Of a stretch of 64,000 bases of DNA, positions 37,869 to 46,558 are shown in pieces. Every line of letters starts with the position of its first letter. The first letter of the stretch is position 1. The position numbers were made by a program, and so were the translations under genes. The notes under the pieces are model-generated. The model searched no databases, was not told where the DNA came from, and saw only the letters and a program-made list of their open reading frames with translations. Source of the DNA: Burkholderiales bacterium (GTDB taxonomy: Bacteria > Pseudomonadota > Gammaproteobacteria > Burkholderiales > SG8-41); NCBI GenBank assembly GCA_020854035.1, contig JADZGE010000020.1:1-64000 (forward strand), written 5' to 3'.

Positions 37869-39884
37869 ATGGCTTCCTACGCGTCGACGATCTTCCTGAG
37901 CGCGTTCCTGCTCTTCCTCGTTCAACCGATCATGGCGAAGCAGATCCTGCCGTGGTTCGGCGGCTCCGCGGCCGTGTGGACCACCTGCCTCGTGTTCTTC
38001 CAGTTCCTGCTCCTCTTCGGCTACGCCTACTCCGACTGGACGACGCGCCGGCTGGAACCGCGCCGGCAGGTGACGATCCACGTCGTGCTGCTCGCCGGGA
38101 GCCTCGCCTCGCTGCCCATCATCGCCGGCTCCGGCTGGAAGCCCGCGGGCGACGAGGACCCGACGTGGCGCATCCTCGGGCTCCTCACCGTCACGATCGG
38201 GCTGCCCTACTTCCTGCTCTCCACCACCGGGCCGCTCGTGCAAGCCTGGTTCGCGCGCACGTTCCCGACCGGCACCGTCTACCGTCTCTTCGCGCTCTCC
38301 AACTTCGGTTCGCTCCTCGCGCTCATCGCCTATCCCTTCGCGGTCGAGCCGTGGATTTCCGCGGGCGAGCAGTCGTGGGGATGGAGCGCGGGCTACGTGC
38401 TGTTCGTGGCCCTGTGCGCCGGGTCCGCGGTCCTCAGCGTTCGCGGCCGCCCCGCCGCCCCGCACACCGCCGGCGCCGGCACTGCGCCCGCCCCGGAGCC
38501 GGGCCCGACCCGGGGCGATTACGCGATGTGGCTCATCCTCTCGGCGATGGGCTCGTTCATGCTGCTCGCCGTCACCAACCACATCACGCACGACGTCGCC
38601 TCGGTCCCGTTCCTGTGGATACTGCCCCTGACGCTCTATCTCCTCTCCTTCATCCTGTGCTTCGAGGGTCGCGGGTGGTACCGCCGCGCGTGGTTCCTCG
38701 GACCGCTCTTCGTGATCGTCGGCGCGATGGCGTGGGCGATCTACACCGAACGCGGCATCGTGGACATCAAGGAAGCGCTGCCGCTCTTCGCGGCGGGGCT
38801 TTTCGTCATGTGCATGTTCTTCCACGGCGAGCTCGCGACGCTGAAGCCCGCGCCGCGCCACCTGACGAGCTTCTACCTGATGGTTTCCCTCGGCGGCGCG
38901 CTCGGCGGGCTCCTGGTGGGATTCATCGCGCCCAGGCTCTTCAATACCTACTACGAGTTCGGCGCGGGTCTCGTCGTGACCCTCGCGCTCGCCGCGTACG
39001 TCACGCACCGGCTGCATCCCGTGGTGCCGATGCTGGCGCTCGCGACGCTCGGTTTCACCGGCTACTACGTCTACCGCTACGTCGACACCCTCGCCTCCGG
39101 AACGCGGTTGATGGCGCGCAACTTCTACGGCACCCTGCGGGTGAAGGACGTCGGCACCGGCGACGAGGCCGTGCGGCGCCTCATGCACGGCATGATCATG
39201 CACGGCGAACAATACCTCTCGCCGAAGCGCCGCGGCGAGGCCACCACCTACTACGGCGCCACCTCCGGCATCGGGCGTCTCATCACGACGCTGCAGCCGT
39301 CCGGGCCGCTCCGCGTGGGCGTCGTCGGGCTCGGCACGGGCACGCTCGCCGCCTACGGGCGCGCGGGCGACCTCTACCGCTTCTACGAGATCAACCCGCA
39401 AGTGATCGAAGTCGCCCGCGGGGAGTTCCGCTACCTGGACGACAGCGCCGCCCGGGTGGAGACGGTGCTCGGAGACGCCCGCCTCGCCATGGAGCGCGAG
39501 CCCGACCAGGGCTACGACGTGCTCGTGGTCGACGCCTTCTCGAGCGACTCGATACCGGTGCACCTCGTGACCCGGGAGGCGCTGCGAGTCTACCTCCGCC
39601 ATATGAAGCCGGGCGGCGTGGTCGCGTTTCACGTGACGAACCGCTTCCTGCGGCTCGCTCCCGTGGTGAAGCGACTTGCCGCGGAGAGCGGGCTCGGCAC
39701 GCTGCTCATCATCGACGACTCCGAGGAGAACGATCTCTCGAAGACCGACTGGGTTTTCGTCACGCGCGACGCGGCGCTCCTCGCCCGAGCGGAGCTCGCG
39801 AAGCACGCGAGCGCCATCGAGGATATTCCCGGTCTCGGCGTGTGGACCGACGATTTCAACAACCTCTTCCGCATCCTCAAGTGA
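37869..39884 (+). CDS. membrane-fused spermidine-synthase-like protein
   Basis: 671 residues. The N-terminal ~420 hold about ten or more membrane helices in MFS-like arrangement (FLSAFLLFLVQPIMAKQILP at the start is characteristic of the family). The C-terminal ~230 are a spermidine-synthase-type domain with the SAM/dcSAM loop VVGLGTGTLAAYG (~482-494), RFYEINPQVIEVAR (~503-516) and VLVVDAFSSDSIPVHL (~552-567). The catalytic tyrosine/aspartate pair is not clearly kept, so polyamine synthesis is uncertain. Confidence 0.85.
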   Translation: MASYASTIFLSAFLLFLVQPIMAKQILPWFGGSAAVWTTCLVFFQFLLLFGYAYSDWTTRRLEPRRQVTIHVVLLAGSLASLPIIAGSGWKPAGDEDPTWRILGLLTVTIGLPYFLLSTTGPLVQAWFARTFPTGTVYRLFALSNFGSLLALIAYPFAVEPWISAGEQSWGWSAGYVLFVALCAGSAVLSVRGRPAAPHTAGAGTAPAPEPGPTRGDYAMWLILSAMGSFMLLAVTNHITHDVASVPFLWILPLTLYLLSFILCFEGRGWYRRAWFLGPLFVIVGAMAWAIYTERGIVDIKEALPLFAAGLFVMCMFFHGELATLKPAPRHLTSFYLMVSLGGALGGLLVGFIAPRLFNTYYEFGAGLVVTLALAAYVTHRLHPVVPMLALATLGFTGYYVYRYVDTLASGTRLMARNFYGTLRVKDVGTGDEAVRRLMHGMIMHGEQYLSPKRRGEATTYYGATSGIGRLITTLQPSGPLRVGVVGLGTGTLAAYGRAGDLYRFYEINPQVIEVARGEFRYLDDSAARVETVLGDARLAMEREPDQGYDVLVVDAFSSDSIPVHLVTREALRVYLRHMKPGGVVAFHVTNRFLRLAPVVKRLAAESGLGTLLIIDDSEENDLSKTDWVFVTRDAALLARAELAKHASAIEDIPGLGVWTDDFNNLFRILK

Positions 39885-40348
39885 GCGCGTACGACGGAGC
39901 GTAGTGTAGCGGCCCGCCGCATCCCGCGGCCTCGCCCCGGACGGTTCCTTCGACGCCGCCAAGGGCGAAGGGGCCGTTCGTGCCGGGCGTGTCGAAGCGT
40001 GAACGCAGGAGAGGATCGGCCCGCGCGTGTCTTTTCCCGGGCGCCGCGCCGGTGGCGATCATCCCGGCGACACCGTTCGAAATCCCGACTGTGGCGTTCG
40101 ACCATTCATCACCCGCGGCCGCCCCGATTGGCGACGCAGTTCACGCTCACGACGCGCCCGTGACTTTGTGCCCGCTCCCGCGGCGTAGCCTGATCCACGC
40201 GCACGATCAGTGACTTGCATGCGCCATGCGGCGCGACGGACATCCGCGTGACCTCCTGGTCCGCTTCTTGCAATGGAGGAAAGCGGGCAAGCGCAAGTGG
40301 CCTCAAGTTTGTGAGTTTCCGTCCGATAACAGGAACAGCAACGGGAGC
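39885..40348. other. 464-base gap without a convincing gene
   Basis: A six-base hairpin (CCTTCG 39947-39952 with CGAAGG 39966-39971) may end transcription from the upstream gene. The stretch 39976-40004 (GTTCGTGCC...GAAGCGTGAAC) resembles the dispersed palindromic repeats of many proteobacterial gaps. Several antisense readings exist, none with protein-like composition. Confidence 0.4.
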
Positions 40349-40561
40349 ATGGCCATGCACCACAAGGCACTCTTGGAACGCCGGACGAAGTCGGGCTTCG
40401 TCGTCGCGCCGGCAGGGGCATCCACCTGGGTAGTCGCGTTCTCCCGGCATCTCATTCCCGGCGCGTGCTTCAAGACACGCAACGCCGCCCTGGACTACGC
40501 CTCGATCCTCGCCGCCGCGACCGGAGTGGGCCGCTCGAACGTGCGGGTACTCGACGCCTGA
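40349..40561 (+). CDS. small conserved-looking protein of unknown function
   Basis: ATG 40349 after GGGAG gives 70 residues: HHKALLERRTKSGFVVAPAG, TWVVAFSRHLIPGACFKTRN and AALDYASILAAATGVGRSNV. One beta-rich half and one helix, no signal or membrane segment. Resembles short proteins seen in other betaproteobacteria, but I cannot name a family. Confidence 0.5.
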   Translation: MAMHHKALLERRTKSGFVVAPAGASTWVVAFSRHLIPGACFKTRNAALDYASILAAATGVGRSNVRVLDA

Positions 40562-40913
40562 CGCACCCGGCTGACTACCGACTGGATACCGGCCACCGCC
40601 CGCTCACTACTGAATTCCCCTCCCCCCCTCCGACCGGCGGCACCCGTTGCCGGCCGCCATCGCGCGGCGACCCCGGTCGGGCAGGAAACCTCGCTCACGC
40701 GGGGTTTCCTGTTTTTTTTTCGGGGCGCTCCGATGAACCCCGCGTGGTGCCCGCCATCGAATTTTGATCTATAGTCTGTGCCTTCGCGGCGGGACGCACT
40801 CGCGATGAAGATCGCCCGCACGAGCGCGCGCGACGCTCGAGGATTTCGTGAGGACAGTGGGAACGGATTGCCCGGTGACCGGTGAGCGGCGCCCCGTGAT
40901 TGACCGTGACGGG
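40562..40913. other. 352-base gap, terminator and promoter only
   Basis: Contains a CTGACTACCGACTG-type repeat (40570-40600), a strong terminator (40682-40720), and TATAGT near 40774 ahead of the TctC gene. No gene seen. Confidence 0.5.
40682..40720 (+). terminator. rho-independent terminator
   Basis: CAGGAAACC pairs with GGTTTCCTG (40682-40690 with 40704-40712 or so; twelve pairs with one wobble) and is followed by nine T. The clearest intrinsic terminator of the window, ending the 40349 transcript. Confidence 0.88.
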
Positions 40914-41903
40914 ATGCGGCGTCCCGGTGCGCGGCGGGCCCTCGGCGCGGTCCTGGCGCTCGCGCTCTGTTGCGCCGCCCCGGGCGCCGCGCCCGGCGCG
41001 GACTATCCGGCGCGGCCGATCCGCCTCGTCGTGCCCTACCCGCCGGGCGCGAGCACCAACGACATACTGGGGCGCGCGATCGCGGCGCGATTGACCGCGC
41101 GGCTGGGACAGCAAGTCGTCGTGGACAACCGCTCCGGCGCGAGCGGCACGATAGGATCGGAGCTCGTCGCGAAAGCCACCCCGGACGGCTACACCCTGCT
41201 CGTCGCGGTCGCGAGCCCGCTGGCGGTCGGGCCGAGCGTCTACACGAAGCTCGGATTCGACCCCGTCACCGATTTCGCGCACGTCGCCCGTATCGCCACC
41301 ATTCCGTACGTCATGGCGGTGAACCTCAAGGTGCCGGCGAGGGACATCAGGGAGTTCATCGCCCTGGCGAAGAGCCGCCCCGGCAAGGTCACGTTCGCCT
41401 CCTCCGGGACGGGCGGCTCGCCCCACCTCTGCAGCGAACTCTTCAAGGTCGCGGCCGGCGTGGACATGCTGCACGTGCCGTACAAGGGGGCGGGTATCGC
41501 GACCGTGGACGTCCTGAGCGGACAGGTGCAGATGTTCTGCACGGGGCTGACGGCCCTGTCCGCGCACATCAGGGCCGGGCGCCTGCGCGCGCTGGGACTC
41601 GCGTCGCTCAAGCGCTCCCCCCTGATGCCCGATCTCCCCACGATCGCGGAACAGGGGCTGCCGGGGTTCGAGGTGAACTCATGGACCGGCATCGTCGCGC
41701 CCGCGCGAACTCCGGCCGCCGTCGTGAAGCGGCTCTACGGCGAGCTGGCGAAGATCACCGCGGACCCGGATTTCGTCGCTTTCCTGCAAGGCACCGGCGC
41801 CGAGCCCGCGTTGATGGGTCCCGACGAATTCCGCGCCTACATCAAGTCGGAGATCGCCAAGTACGCGCCGGTGGTCAAGGCGATCGGGATCAAGCCGGAG
41901 TGA
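40914..41903 (+). CDS. TctC/Bug-family solute receptor
   Basis: ATG 40914 is preferred because it opens a signal peptide (RRALGAVLALALCCAAPGAA). 329 residues with IRLVVPYPPGASTNDILGRA (~37-56), VVDNRSGASGTIGSELVAKA and LHVPYKGAGIATVDVLSGQV. In the first motif the usual GGGxD is GASTND, a frequent variant. Stands alone after a terminator, converging on the amidohydrolase gene. Confidence 0.9.
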   Translation: MRRPGARRALGAVLALALCCAAPGAAPGADYPARPIRLVVPYPPGASTNDILGRAIAARLTARLGQQVVVDNRSGASGTIGSELVAKATPDGYTLLVAVASPLAVGPSVYTKLGFDPVTDFAHVARIATIPYVMAVNLKVPARDIREFIALAKSRPGKVTFASSGTGGSPHLCSELFKVAAGVDMLHVPYKGAGIATVDVLSGQVQMFCTGLTALSAHIRAGRLRALGLASLKRSPLMPDLPTIAEQGLPGFEVNSWTGIVAPARTPAAVVKRLYGELAKITADPDFVAFLQGTGAEPALMGPDEFRAYIKSEIAKYAPVVKAIGIKPE

Positions 41904-42027
41904 GGACGATCCGCCGGTAGCGAAGCTGCGCGGCCGGCGACGCCGCCATCGAGGCCGGTGATGACGCTTCGCGGGTGACGAAGGCCGCGCGAGCGCGTCA
42001 CCGCGACGCGCATTGTCGCGCGGCCCG

Positions 42028-42864
42028 TCACTCCTTGAACCCGAAAAGCCGCTTCGGATTGTCCCAGAGCACCTTGCGCCGGTCCTCTTCCCGCGGCAAC
42101 CAGCGGGCGAGGCAGGAATAGACCGGCCCGTAGTCCATGCGCTCGTCCATGCGCACGAACGGCCAGTCCGAGCCCCAGACGCAGTTCTCGAGCGTAAAAG
42201 CCTCGATCGCCGCCGCGATGAATGGATCCACGTCGTGGTAGGGATAGCCCGCGAGCGAGCAGCGGAAAGGCCCGGAGAGCTTGACGACGGCGTTCCCCGA
42301 ACGTCCGAATTCGAGCAGCGCCTGATACCCCGGCTCTTTCACCCCCCGCGCGAGGTCCGGCCGCCCGAAGTGATCGACCATCACCCGGACGCGCGCCCTG
42401 AGCAGGTGCGGCGCCGCGTGCGCGAGTTCGTCCTTCTGGCAGTGGACCTGAACGAACCAGCCCCGCTCTCTCACCCACGCGAAGAGCCGCTCGGCGCCGG
42501 GTTCCAGCAACGGCGCAAGCCCGTGGTTGAAGAGGTTGATACGGATACCCACCACACCCCGCTCGAGAAGGGCGTCGAGTTCATGCTCGCCGATACCCGG
42601 GCGCACGAGGGCAATGCCCTTGAATCGTCCCCCCGAGGCCGAGAGCGCCTCGAGCATGCAGCGGTTGTCCGCGCCGTAGGGCCCGGCGCCGACGAGGAGC
42701 CCGTGCGTAAGGCCGTGCGCGTCGAGCACGGCGCGGAACTTGGCGGCGGTGCCCGCCTGGCTCGGGTCCGGCTCGTAGACCGCCTCCGGGGAATAGGCGT
42801 ACTCAGGCCCGCAGAATACATGCGCGTGGCAGTCGGCGGCCGGCGCGAATCCGGTCATCTGCAT
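42028..42864 (-). CDS. amidohydrolase-2 family protein
   Basis: 278 residues from ATG 42864, six bases after the upstream stop. Metal-site motif DCHAHVF near residue 13, QVHCQKDEL (~141), VMVDHFGRPD (~168) and the closing VWGSDWPFVR (~232) are those of LigI-type lactonases and related decarboxylases. Likely hydrolyses a dicarboxylate lactone or decarboxylates an aromatic acid. Co-directional with the MmgE/PrpD gene. Confidence 0.85.
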   Translation of the reverse strand: MQMTGFAPAADCHAHVFCGPEYAYSPEAVYEPDPSQAGTAAKFRAVLDAHGLTHGLLVGAGPYGADNRCMLEALSASGGRFKGIALVRPGIGEHELDALLERGVVGIRINLFNHGLAPLLEPGAERLFAWVRERGWFVQVHCQKDELAHAAPHLLRARVRVMVDHFGRPDLARGVKEPGYQALLEFGRSGNAVVKLSGPFRCSLAGYPYHDVDPFIAAAIEAFTLENCVWGSDWPFVRMDERMDYGPVYSCLARWLPREEDRRKVLWDNPKRLFGFKE

Positions 42865-42869
42865 CGGGG

Positions 42870-44252
42870 TCACCCCCGCAGGAGCGGGCGAAGCGCTCGC
42901 ACGTCGCGCACCTTCTCGATCGCCCACACGGCGTCGATGAGGGCGCGGGCGCGCCGCCTCCCCAGCACGGGCGCGAGGAGCGGGAAGCATTTCTCGTCGA
43001 CCTCGGCCCGCGTCATCGGGTTCTCGTACGTACCGCGCACGGCCTTCGTATGGTGGCGGAGCCTGCGCCCGTCGCGCAACGTCAGCTCGACGATGCCCTG
43101 CCGGCTCGGCATCGCGCGCTGGAGCGCGTCGTCGCCGCGGAGCTCCACCCGGCGGCGGAGCTCCAGCACCTTCGGGTCATGCATCCGCCCCTCGTCGTGC
43201 GCCGCCTGGAACGTGGCGGTGCCCTCGAGCAGCATGACGGCGACCATGTGCTGCATGCAGATGTCGGGCATTTCGCGGTTGCTGACGGTATGCGCGCCGC
43301 GGTGCGAGACCTTCACCACGGCCTTTGCCACGTCCACGGCCTTCAGTCCATGTTCCCTCATCAGCACGGAGAGCGAATCGAGCGGCGCCTGGATGGGGCT
43401 GCCCACCGACCAGCGCTTGATGTTGGTGTTGCGTATCTCGTAGACGCGCCCGAGCTCCCGCACGAGGCGCCGCGGTTGCGCGCGCGGCCCGAACGCGAAG
43501 AAGAAATTGCGGTCTCCGGAGAACGAGTCGTCGATGCCGGTCATGCCCGAGGCGACCATCGTCGCCGCCGCCGCGCCGTTTCTCGCCGGCATGCCGCCGA
43601 AGATGAAAGCCTTCTCGACGTGCTCGGTGTCGCGCGCGTAGTTGGAGAGGCCGGACGCCTGTTGCGCGGTGTAGGAGAGCATGTGCCGCACCCCGCTCGG
43701 GTCGAGACCGGCGAGCGCGCCCGCCGCCGCGGCGGCGCCGAACATCGGCCCGAAGGCGTGCGTGTCGTGTCCCGCCTCGGAGAAGCGATAGGCGCCGAGC
43801 GCGAGCGAGAGCCGCGTGCCGATGTCGTAACCCAGTGAGACCGCGCGCAGGAGCGCGCCGCCGTTCGCCCGCTCGCGCTCGGCCATCGCGAGCGCGGCCG
43901 GCACTATCCCGCAGCCGGGATGCGTGAGCGAGGGCGCGTGCGAATCATCGGTCTCGTCCGCGTGGGCGAGCATTCCTCCCGCCAGCGCCGCGTTGACGAC
44001 GGTCGTCACGATCCGGGAGCCCGGCACGCACGCTTCCTTCGCGCCGCCCTGCGCCTTGACGTACGCGAGCGCCCGCAGGCCGGGCGGCAGCCGTGATCCC
44101 GACACCATCGCCGCGATGGTGTCGAGCAGATGATGTTTCGCGCATTCGGCGACCCGCGCCGGCAACGGGCGGCGCAACGCCGTCGCGATGTACTCCGACA
44201 CCGTCTTCATGACCGGTGAAATCCGCGCCTTCCCCATCCGCCGCGACTTCAT
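42870..44252 (-). CDS. MmgE/PrpD family protein
   Basis: 460 residues with GGGAGGAG before ATG 44252. Blocks: HHLLDTIAAMVSGSRLPPGL (~40-59), AGGMLAHADETDDSHAPSLT (~91-110) followed by HPGCGIVPAALA, EKAFIFGGMPARNGAAAATM (~212-231), IKRWSVGSPIQAPLDSL (~285-301). The HADETDDSH form marks a subgroup distinct from the other three copies. Likely one operon with the amidohydrolase, and perhaps with the CoA genes upstream. Confidence 0.87.
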   Translation of the reverse strand: MKSRRMGKARISPVMKTVSEYIATALRRPLPARVAECAKHHLLDTIAAMVSGSRLPPGLRALAYVKAQGGAKEACVPGSRIVTTVVNAALAGGMLAHADETDDSHAPSLTHPGCGIVPAALAMAERERANGGALLRAVSLGYDIGTRLSLALGAYRFSEAGHDTHAFGPMFGAAAAAGALAGLDPSGVRHMLSYTAQQASGLSNYARDTEHVEKAFIFGGMPARNGAAAATMVASGMTGIDDSFSGDRNFFFAFGPRAQPRRLVRELGRVYEIRNTNIKRWSVGSPIQAPLDSLSVLMREHGLKAVDVAKAVVKVSHRGAHTVSNREMPDICMQHMVAVMLLEGTATFQAAHDEGRMHDPKVLELRRRVELRGDDALQRAMPSRQGIVELTLRDGRRLRHHTKAVRGTYENPMTRAEVDEKCFPLLAPVLGRRRARALIDAVWAIEKVRDVRALRPLLRG

Positions 44253-44297
44253 CTTCTCCTCCCCCGGGCCCCTCTCCCGCTCGTGCCGCCGCCGCGG

Positions 44298-45086
44298 TCA
44301 GGTTCCGGTGAAGACCGGCTTGCGCTTCTCCATGAACGCGCGCCGTCCCTCGACGTAGTCCTGGCTCGCGAAGCAGTCGGCCACCACGCGCTGGCAGAGC
44401 GCGTGGTCGCGGCGCTCCGGATCCTTCATGAGTTCATCCACCACGCGCTTCGCCGCGATGAGCGAGAGCGGGGCGTTCGCCGCCACGCCGCGCGCATATT
44501 CCATCACGTAGTGCTCGAGCTCGCCCGCCGCCACCACCTGGTTGACGAGGCCGAGCCGCAGCGCTTCCTGCGCGTTCATGCGCCGCCCCGAGTAGAGGAT
44601 GTCCTTGGCCGAGGACGGACCGACGAGGTTGACGAGCTGCCCCACCGCCTCCGCGGCGTAGCCGATGCCGAGCTTCGCGGCCGGGATGCCGAACTCGCCG
44701 TTCTCGGCGCTGATGCGAAGATCGCAGCTGAGGGCGATGCCGAGCCCCCCGCCGACGCAATAGCCGCGGATCATCGCGATCGTCGGCTTGCCGACGGTGC
44801 GCAGCAGATCGCGGAACCGCCCCGACGCCCTGTCCCACTGCTCCCGTTGCTCCGGCGTCGCGCGCGCCGACTCGAACTTCGAGATGTCGGCGCCCGATAC
44901 GAAAGCCTTGTCGCCGGCGCCGGTCAGCACGATCACGCGAATCGCACGATCGCCAGAGAACTCCTCCAGCACGCCCGCCGCCGCGAGCGACATCTCGGGG
45001 GAGATGGCATTGCGGCGCTCGGGATTGTTGAATACCAGGACCCCGACGGGGCCATCCTTGCGCGACAGTATCTTGTCGGTGCTCAT
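44298..45086 (-). CDS. enoyl-CoA hydratase/isomerase family protein
   Basis: 262 residues of the crotonase fold: NPERRNAISPEMSLAAAGVL (~21-40), FVSGADISKFESA (~62-74; oxyanion-hole CoA-binding stretch), and IRGYCVGGGLGIALSCDLRI (~106-125; second oxyanion Gly). FGIPAAKLGIGYAAE provides the catalytic-region Gly in place of one of the classical glutamates, so a hydratase, isomerase or hydrolase are all possible. It lies 15 bases from the CoA-transferase gene, so probably works on its product. Confidence 0.88.
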   Translation of the reverse strand: MSTDKILSRKDGPVGVLVFNNPERRNAISPEMSLAAAGVLEEFSGDRAIRVIVLTGAGDKAFVSGADISKFESARATPEQREQWDRASGRFRDLLRTVGKPTIAMIRGYCVGGGLGIALSCDLRISAENGEFGIPAAKLGIGYAAEAVGQLVNLVGPSSAKDILYSGRRMNAQEALRLGLVNQVVAAGELEHYVMEYARGVAANAPLSLIAAKRVVDELMKDPERRDHALCQRVVADCFASQDYVEGRRAFMEKRKPVFTGT

Positions 45087-45101
45087 CGTTCGTGTCTCCT
45101 C

Positions 45102-46328
45102 TCAAATGGCGCCCGCCGCCCGCATGGCGGCGATCTCGGCCGCCGAGTAGCCGATGCCCGCCAGAACCTCGTCGGTATGTTCGCCCGCATCCGCCGTTGC
45201 GCTTCGCACGCCGCGCGCGAGCCCCTCCACGTTGATCGGCGTATTGACGAGATCGAACCTGCCCCGCTTCGCGCTCGTCGCCGGCGCCGCCATGCCCAGG
45301 TGCCGCACCTGCGGATCGGCGAATACCTGGTCGATCGTGTAGATCGGACCGCACGGCACGCCGGCCTCCTCGAAGAGCTCCACCCAGTGCGCCGAGGGCC
45401 TCGTCCGCGTGATTTCGGTGATCGCCGCGTTGATCGCCGCGCGCCGCTCGCTGCGCTTCGCGCCCGTGTTCCACTCCGGCTTGTCCTTCCATTCCGGGCG
45501 TCCGACGGCGTCGCAGAAGCGCCCGAACACGCGCGAGGAGGAGGCCGCGATGTTGATGTGTCCGTCGCTCGTGGGAAACACGCCGGTCGGGATGCCGGTC
45601 GGGTGGTCGTTGCCCGCCTGCTTCGCGACTTCCTTCGCCATCAACCAGCGTGCCGCCTGGAAGTCCAGCATGAAGATCTGCGATTCGAGGAGGCTCGTGT
45701 GCACCCAGCGCCCCTCGCCCGTGCGGGTGCGATCAAAAAGCGCCATCGTCACCGCGAACGCAAGCAGGTTTCCCGCGGTGAGGTCCGCGATCGGCAGGCC
45801 GACCCGCACCGGCCCCTGGCCCGGGAGCCCGGTGATCGACATCAGGCCGCCCATCCCCTGCACGATCTGGTCGACGCCCGCGCGCTTGCCGTACGGCCCC
45901 GTCTGGCCGAAGCCGCTGATGCTGCCGTACACGATCCGCGGGTTCACCTTGCGCACGTCCTCGTAGGCGACGTGAAGGCGGTGCTTCACCGCCGCGCGCA
46001 TGTTCTCGATCACCACGTCGGCACGCTCGGCGAGTCGCATGAAGGCCGCGTGGCCTTCGGGCATCTTGAGATTGAGCCGGACCATGCGCTTGTTGCGGTG
46101 CAGGTTCTGGAAATCGAACCCCTCGCGCCGTCCCGTCAGGTCCTCGCCCGGCGGCTCGGGAGGCTCGATCCGGACGACGCTGGCGCCCCAGTCGGCGAGG
46201 TGGCGCACGCAGGTCGGACCGGCGCGCGCGAGCGTCAAATCCAGCACGGTGACACCGGAGAGCGGCAGGCGCGTCGCGGCCGCGGCGCTCTCGCCCGCCG
46301 TCGCGGCGGAAATGGGCACATCGTTCAT
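45102..46328 (-). CDS. CaiB/BaiF family III CoA-transferase
   Basis: 408 residues from ATG 46328. Family III motifs: LSGVTVLDLTLARAGPTCVR (~23-42), the CoA-binding WGASVVRIEPPE (~47-58), NLNLKMPEG-type LNLKMPEGHAAFMRLAERAD (~86-105) followed by VVIENMR, YGSISGFGQTGPY, and RVGLPIADLTAGNLLAF where the Asp is the catalytic residue forming the aspartyl-CoA anhydride. Activates a carboxylate by CoA exchange, feeding the enoyl-CoA hydratase next door. Confidence 0.92.
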   Translation of the reverse strand: MNDVPISAATAGESAAAATRLPLSGVTVLDLTLARAGPTCVRHLADWGASVVRIEPPEPPGEDLTGRREGFDFQNLHRNKRMVRLNLKMPEGHAAFMRLAERADVVIENMRAAVKHRLHVAYEDVRKVNPRIVYGSISGFGQTGPYGKRAGVDQIVQGMGGLMSITGLPGQGPVRVGLPIADLTAGNLLAFAVTMALFDRTRTGEGRWVHTSLLESQIFMLDFQAARWLMAKEVAKQAGNDHPTGIPTGVFPTSDGHINIAASSSRVFGRFCDAVGRPEWKDKPEWNTGAKRSERRAAINAAITEITRTRPSAHWVELFEEAGVPCGPIYTIDQVFADPQVRHLGMAAPATSAKRGRFDLVNTPINVEGLARGVRSATADAGEHTDEVLAGIGYSAAEIAAMRAAGAI

Positions 46329-46558
46329 GGACTCGATTCCTCCGTGACAACCAGGCGGATGGTATTGGAAACGGCCGGTACGCTCAACGCGGCGTGCAAG
46401 GGGGTGTGTGCCCGGGGCGAAACGCACCATGGACAACGCGACCGGACCGGTACCGGTGATCCGGTAGAATTACCGCCGCTCCCGGTGCCGCATCGGGCGC
46501 GCCGCGGCGGGCACGACCCGCATTGTTTCCCATTCACCACTCGTAATCGCACTTGCCC

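Noticed and set aside
37854-39962. 702-codon minus-strand frame opposite the spermidine-synthase-like gene
   Set aside because: The plus strand shows membrane helices and a SAM-type loop; the antisense product is a low-complexity Glu/Arg/His sequence.
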